Shown one piece after another: positions 58,401 through 64,000 of a stretch of 64,000 nucleotides of DNA (position 1 is its first letter; every line of letters starts with the position of its first letter). The stretch is from Scenedesmus sp. ARA3 (Eukaryota > Chlorophyta > Chlorophyceae > Sphaeropleales > Scenedesmaceae), in the NCBI GenBank assembly GCA_004335835.1, contig RWJK01001518.1:1-64000 (forward strand), in the 5' to 3' direction. The translations under genes were made by a program, and so were the position numbers. Below the pieces are notes generated by a model. The model ran no database searches, had not been told where the DNA came from, and worked only from the letters and a program-made list of their open reading frames with translations.

Positions 58401-61400
58401 CAGGCAGTCACTCCACAATTCAAGATCCTGCCTGCACCTGCAGCGTGCTGATTTGGCTTTTTTTGATGTTAGATGTTTTCACACACCTGCGGCTGTGCCC
58501 AGCTAACGGCAGCATTTCTGGTTGTCTGCAGGTGCAAAAGTCCTGGATGTACCTGGAGCCTATCTTCTCAGCGCAGGACATCCAGAAGCAGCTGCCAAGC
58601 GAGTACAGGGCCTTTGACCACGTGCACAAGCAGCTGCGCGAGGTCATGCGGCGCACCAAGGACAGGCCCAACGCGCTGCAGACAGCCAGCAACCCTTGTG
58701 AGTGGCCAGCTGTCACAGCTGCGGCAGCACCTGAGTGCCTCTGTGCTGCTCAACGCTCTTGATGTCTAGCTGCCTAGTGAGTGTGCACTCACGCTGCCTA
58801 CTGTCAGCGCCGAGGCTTGGCGATCTCAAAAAGAAGAGGTGTCTTGCTGCTGCTGCTTCCTTTGCTGTGGCTCTGCAGCGCTGTTGGAGTCGCTGAGCAA
58901 GAGCTATGAGACGCTGGAGGCCATCCAGAAGAGCCTGGAGGAGTACCTAGAGACCAAGCGGGTGGCCTTCCCTAGGTGAGCGTTGCACTAGTGCTGCCAA
59001 AAGCTTGTCACCAGCTGCTGCGCCAGCCGCCAATAGGAATCAAAAAAGGAGGGTGCAAACAGCACGATTTGTTGCCATGATTATGGGATTTGGTCAATTC
59101 CCTTTGCCGCCACCAATAAAATTCCACCAATTTGCTGCAGCAGCAGCGCAGCACCACTGGCGCACACAGCAAATAGCAGCTGTAACAACTGAGTGTTGAG
59201 ACAAATGTGCAGCTGTTCCAGCAGGCGGATCCAACACACATGTCACACATCACATGCCTTGCCTGCAGGTTCTACTTCCTGTCCAACGACGAGCTGCTGG
59301 AGATCCTCGCGCAGACCAAGAACGTGCAGGCAGTGCAGCCGCACATGGGCAAGTGCTTCGACGGCATCCGGCGGCTGGACTTTGGCGACGACCCCAAGAG
59401 CACAGACATCTTCGCCATGGTGTCTGGTGAGGCACGCTGCCCCAGCTGCTGCATCCCGTTTGCTTCACTGGTTCTGCCTCTGCTGTCTGGCTTCCCGCCC
59501 TGTCATAACATCCAGCGGAAATCACCCTCGGTCACAGCACTGTGCTTTCCTAGCATGAAAATGTGGCATGAAAGTATTGCTGCTGCTGCGCCTGCAGGTG
59601 AGGGCGAGCGCGTCAGCTTTGGCAAGAACCCGCTCAAGGCCCGCAACAGCGTGGAGCAGTGGCTGGGCACCGTGGAGTCAGGCATGGTGGCCAGCCTGCG
59701 GCGGCTGGCCAAGCAGGGCATGGCCAGCTACCCTGAGGAGCCGCGCAGCGACTGGGTGCTGCGGCAGCCGGTGCAGCTGGTGCTAGCGGTGAGCCAGGTG
59801 TACTGGTGTGCGGCTGTGGAGGAGCAGCTGCGATCTGCGGCGCCCCATGACGGCCTCACAGCATTCTACCAGGTGGGTTGTTGTGATCTGGTGGTGGTTA
59901 AGTTGGGCCATGTTACATGCTGTGCCAACACGCTCTACCATGACCTGGTTTGTCAGTTGTTGTGCCGACACCTGTAGCAATACCTTGAATGATGCCGTAT
60001 GCCTTGCTTTTTGCTGGATTGCAGTTGAATGTGCGGCAGCTGGCGGAGCTCACACGGCTGGTGCGCGGGGACCTGTCGAACCTGGGGCGCCGGCTGCTCG
60101 CAGCGCTCATCACCATTGATGTGCACAGCAGAGACATCGTGGGCAGCCTGCTGGCCAAGGCGACCAGCAGCGTGAACGACTTTGAGTGGCAGATGCAGCT
60201 GCGGTACTACTTTGAGGAGGAGGACCTGGTGGTGCGGCAGGTGCGTGTGTGCTGTTGCTTTTGTTTGCTGGTGTTTTGTTAGCTAGCGGGCAGCAGAGCA
60301 GCCTCAGCAGAGTCCCTGCCGTTGTCTGCTTGTCATGTGAGTGCTGCAGGCATGTGCAGAAGAATATTTCACAATGTACATGCTCACGGGCACAACACTG
60401 GCAGCACCTGGCAGACAGACAGGGGTCTCGAAGGGTCAAGCACAGCACTGCAATGCTGAAGCAATGCATCACTGATCATCTCCTGTGTTTTGCCTGCAGG
60501 TCAATGCGCGCTTCCTGTATGCATATGAGTACCTGGGGGCGCAGCCGCGCCTGGTGGTGACGCCCATGACAGACAGGTGCTACCTGACGCTCACGGGGGC
60601 GCTGCACCTGAAGCTGGGAGGTGCACCGGCAGGGCCAGCAGGTGCGCGCTGCATGGCTTGCCTGCAGCCTGGCAGGCGCAGTACAGCCTTGGCCTGTGAT
60701 GCCCAGAAGCGGCGCAGCACGCCAGTGGCAGCACTGCTTTGCTTGCCTGTCCAGTTGTTGGCAGCACAGCAAGTCTGTACTTATAACAGCAAGGAGACAT
60801 GCACCCTGTTAGCCCCTCATCGAATTGCTTGCATTGTACTGTGCGTGTATGTGTCACACAGGCACGGGCAAGACAGAGACAACCAAGGACCTTGGCAAAG
60901 CGCTGGGCGTGAACTGTGTCGTTTTCAACTGCGGAGAGAACCTGGATTACAAGGTAAGGGAGAGCCTGCTGCTGCGTTGCAGCGCATTGCCAATCCTGCG
61001 CCTTGTAACTGCCTCACCAGCCAGACATGCACGTGTACGGCGGCACGATGCCTACTGCATGTACCGCACAGCACGCCTTATTGCCAGACCTGGTTACTGG
61101 CTGCGCCATTACAAGTGTTGTTCCTGTGCTCCTGCATTCCGTTTGCCCGTGTTATTTGCTGCTGCAGTTCATGGGGAAGTTCTTCTCAGGCCTGGCGCAG
61201 TGTGGCGCCTGGGCTTGCTTTGACGAGTTCAACCGCATTGACGTGGAGGTGCGTGTGCAGCGCCACAGCACAGCAGACACAGCAGCAGCACACACAGCTT
61301 GCATGCAAGGCACCATCGTACAGCCGACGTCAAGCGTGCAGTACAAGTAACATGTGCAGCATCTGTGCAGTTTCTACAGGGAGGTGCCCCTGCTGTGCTG

Positions 61401-63894
61401 GCTGCTGCAGGTGCTGTCAGTTGTGGCGCAGCAGCTGCTGACCATCCAGCATGCACTGAAGGCCAACCTGAACAAGTTCTGGTTCGAGGGCCGGCCTATC
61501 AAGCTGGTGCCCACCTGCGGGGTGCGTGCTGATGAATTCTGCGTTGCTGGCTGCACCCATGTCCGTGCATGGAAGCTTCAACAGCTGCTGCTGCATGTGC
61601 ACTGAAACTTCCAACGATCCCTTGTTGTGTGGCTGTGCAATGTATTAGCACCCTGCTGTTCGTCCAAGGAGAGGTCACTTTTCACAGCTGCTAAGCACTC
61701 AGTGTCATGAAGCTCCGCATCTGCTGTATGCTTCACTGCAGGTGTTCATCACAATGAACCCAGGCTATGCAGGCAGAACAGAGCTGCCAGACAATCTCAA
61801 GGTATGCCGAGCAGTTGCATGCTGTCCTGCATGCCTGTTTCTGGAAGGCTGTTACGCACTGCCATTAGCTTGTACAGCACGACGAGCGTATTGCTCTGTA
61901 CAATGTCCTCCCAACACACATTAGGAGGCTGCTCAAATCTGACCATGCCATTTCTTTTGCCTGCTGCTGCATTGTCGCAGGCGCTGTTCCGGCCCTGCAG
62001 CATGATGATCCCCGACTATGCGCTGGTGGCGGAGGTGATGCTGTTCAGTGAGGGCTTTGAGGACAGCAAAGCCCTGTCACGCAAGATGGTCAAGCTTTAC
62101 AAACTGGCCAGCGAGCAGCTCTCGCAGCAGGACCACTACGACTTTGGTGGGTGGCGCGAGCCTGTTGTGGCTTGCTGCATGCTGTCCAGCACTCGCCCAG
62201 CACACCTGAATCTGTGTAGCAGTGGCTGAAATGTCTTGCAACCTCAATGCAACTCAAGGTGCAGCGCAGGCGCAAAGCACAGAAGGAGTTGGCAGCCCAC
62301 ACGTGCTGCTGGCATGCTGCGTTTTAAAAGCTCTGTCGCAGCAATAGCACTGCCGTGTGTGCTGCATGCAGGCATGCGTGCGGTGAAGAGTGTGCTGGTG
62401 ATGGCTGGCGGGCTGAAGCGCGCCAACCCTGAGCTGCCTGAGGACGTGGTGCTCATCCGCGCCATGCGGGACAGCAACCTGCCCAAGTTCCTCACGCACG
62501 ACATGGAGCTGTTCTGCAACATCATCGCGGACCTCTTCCCTGGCCTGGATGTGCCCAACCAGGTGAGCGCGCGCTGCGATGATTGCGCATCACAACACAG
62601 GGACTGTGGCATCAGCTGCGAGGTGTTGTGGTTGTGATCACACCACGACCTGCTGCCATGTCTGCTGCCTGCCTGCTCTGCAAGGCATGCATGTGTTGTG
62701 CAGATGATTGCTGACTGACATCATACTGCATACAATGCCTTGCAGGACTATGGTGAGCTGGAGCAGAGCATCCGCGCTGTGCTCTCGCAGCGCGGGCTGC
62801 AGCAGCCGGCCAACTTTGTGACCAAGGTGGTGCAGATGTACGACACCATGTGCGTGCGCTTTGGGCTGATGCTGGTGGGACCCACCGGGGGCGGCAAGAC
62901 CACCTGCTGCGGCACGCTACAGGGCGCGCTGACGCACCTGCGCAAGGAGATGAACCACCCTAACGAGCAGTTGCAGGTGCGCTTTTAGCCTGCTGTTGTG
63001 CTTGTACAAGCATGTGGCGTGTTTAAGGGTGTCACAGTGACAGATGATGCACAAAGGCTGTGCTCCTGGCGCTTGATTTGCCGGTTTTTTGAAGAGCGCA
63101 TGCAGCAGGGGCAACATGTGTGATGACAAAAGCATGAAAAACCAGCGCTATGCACTGGCAGGCAATGCAAAGACCAACTCAAGTCAAGAGGCTGCGCATG
63201 CTTCCTTTCACCTGTGGCGTGTCATGCAGACATGCAGATGGTGCCAGGGCAAACAGGTGACTACCCAACCCCCTCTTAATTTTGAAGCTGCGCGTGCTTC
63301 CTTTCACCTGTGGCATGTTGTGCTGCTGCAGGTGATCCACACGTACCGCCTCAACCCCAAGTGCATAAAGATGGGCGAGCTGTATGGCGAGTACAACCTG
63401 CTCACCAACGAGTGGACAGATGGCCTGGCCTCCACCATCATCCGCGGCGCTGTGGCCGACACCAGCCTTGACCGCAAGTGGGTGGTGTTTGACGGCCCCG
63501 TGGACGCTGTCTGGATCGAGAACATGAACACAGGTGAGCTTCGTCAGCTGTGCTTCCATGTTGGCATAGCTACACAGCTGTTGCTCACCACTGCTTGCTT
63601 TCTTCACTGTGTTGATGTTTGCTGGTGACGTTGGTGCTCAAGTTCTAGCCTCACAGGCTGTTTGCACTGCTGCTCTTGTCAACTACAGTGCTGGATGACA
63701 ACTGCACGCTGTGCCTGCCCAACGGCGAGCGCATCAAGCTCAACCCCACCACCATGCGCATGGTGTTCGAGGTGTCGGACCTGTCAGCAGCCTCGCCGGC
63801 TACTGTCAGCCGCTGCGGCATGGTGTTCATCGCACAGGACCAGCTGGGCTGGCGGCCAGCAGTGCAGACATGGCTGGAGACAGCGCTGCCGCAG
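50844..63894 (+). CDS. Axonemal inner-arm dynein heavy chain, DNAH6-like (partial, 3' end outside the window)
   Basis: Thirty-three exons were traced, from 50844-50879 to 63689-63894, giving about 2098 residues. The tail follows the family ([33 protein letters not shown]), then the linker ([60 protein letters not shown]). AAA1 has Walker A GPAGTGKTET (about 1648) and Walker B CFDEFNRI (about 1699), with [20 protein letters not shown] downstream. AAA2 has GPTGGGKTT (about 1930). The block [19 protein letters not shown] and the linker resemble DNAH6, a single-headed flagellar inner-arm dynein that powers axoneme bending. Additional exons: 51070-51210, 51331-51426, 51681-52168, 52411-52607, 53019-53275, 53499-53837, 54022-54480, with the rest in the same pattern. 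Exons 2-4 (A/S/P-rich N-terminus) are the least certain. AAA3-6, stalk and C-terminus lie beyond the window. Confidence 0.9.
52640..52807 (+). repeat. (CAG)n tract with a 50-base assembly gap
   Basis: CAG units run on both sides of N bases at 52699-52748. The tract is in dynein intron 5: the donor is at 52608 (TTTGCAA|GTGAGC) and the next exon begins at 53019, giving FATLDQWERE across the join. The true repeat length is unknown because the gap is a round number of Ns. Confidence 0.95.
63189..63320 (+). repeat. Duplicated intron segment before dynein exon 32
   Basis: GCTGCGC(A/G)TGCTTCCTTTC, then ACCTGTGGC, occurs at about 63190-63219 and again at 63287-63314, the second just before the real acceptor at 63331. 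The spacing is about 96 bp. Confidence 0.85.
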
Positions 63895-64000
63895 GTGCGC
63901 AGCTGTGATCGGGTTGCGGCTGCTCTTTGATCACCCGTGTGTATTGACAGATGCATGGACTGCATGTGTGTGGCAGTGTGTAGCAAAAGGGCCAGCCTAT

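Overview
The window looks like nuclear DNA of a chlorophyte green alga. Genes are dense and every complete one carries many short introns (GT-AG, donors mostly GTGAG/GTGCG/GTAAG). CAG/CTG trinucleotide runs are everywhere, Chlamydomonas-type telomere units (TTTTAGGG) occur inside an intron, and the proteins are plant/algal in type, including a flagellar inner-arm dynein. A chlorophycean alga, possibly of Scenedesmus/Tetradesmus type, is my inference. No bacterial operons, tRNA, rRNA, CRISPR array or intact transposon were seen.

Layout, left to right. 1-79 (-): first exon of an unidentified membrane or secreted protein. 1160-5230 (-): secreted M14 zinc carboxypeptidase with a huge polyQ insert. 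5781-9065 (+): SBDS ribosome-maturation factor. 10304-15402 (-): secreted subtilisin-family protease with a Cys-rich tail. 16384-24011 (-): TM9SF/nonaspanin. 24519-34540 (+): TRAPPC8/Trs85. 35290-38213 (+): inositol phosphate kinase ITPK. 40868-44278 (+): tRNA-splicing endonuclease subunit SEN54. 44865-46219 (-) and 46515-47694 (+): divergent pair of small secreted proteins of unknown function. 48968-50306 (-): ZSWIM7/SWS1. 50844 to the right edge (+): axonemal dynein heavy chain of the DNAH6 class, cut off after AAA2.

I rebuilt the gene models by hand. Exons were joined where splice sites, reading phase and family conservation agreed, and phases closed across all joins for each model. Four divergent head-to-head pairs share short promoters (MCPA-like/SBDS, TM9SF/TRAPPC8, the secreted pair, ZSWIM7/dynein). 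The genes have housekeeping, secretory and flagellar roles and do not form a pathway, although TM9SF and TRAPPC8 both act in Golgi/endomembrane traffic.

The most unusual feature is structural. Introns of at least six genes carry decayed copies of the edges of their own neighbouring exons, usually with the splice site included, often in tandem and mixed with CTG tracts. CTG runs also sit directly in front of many 3' splice sites, where a pyrimidine tract would be expected. Together these suggest ongoing local tandem duplication across exon-intron junctions.
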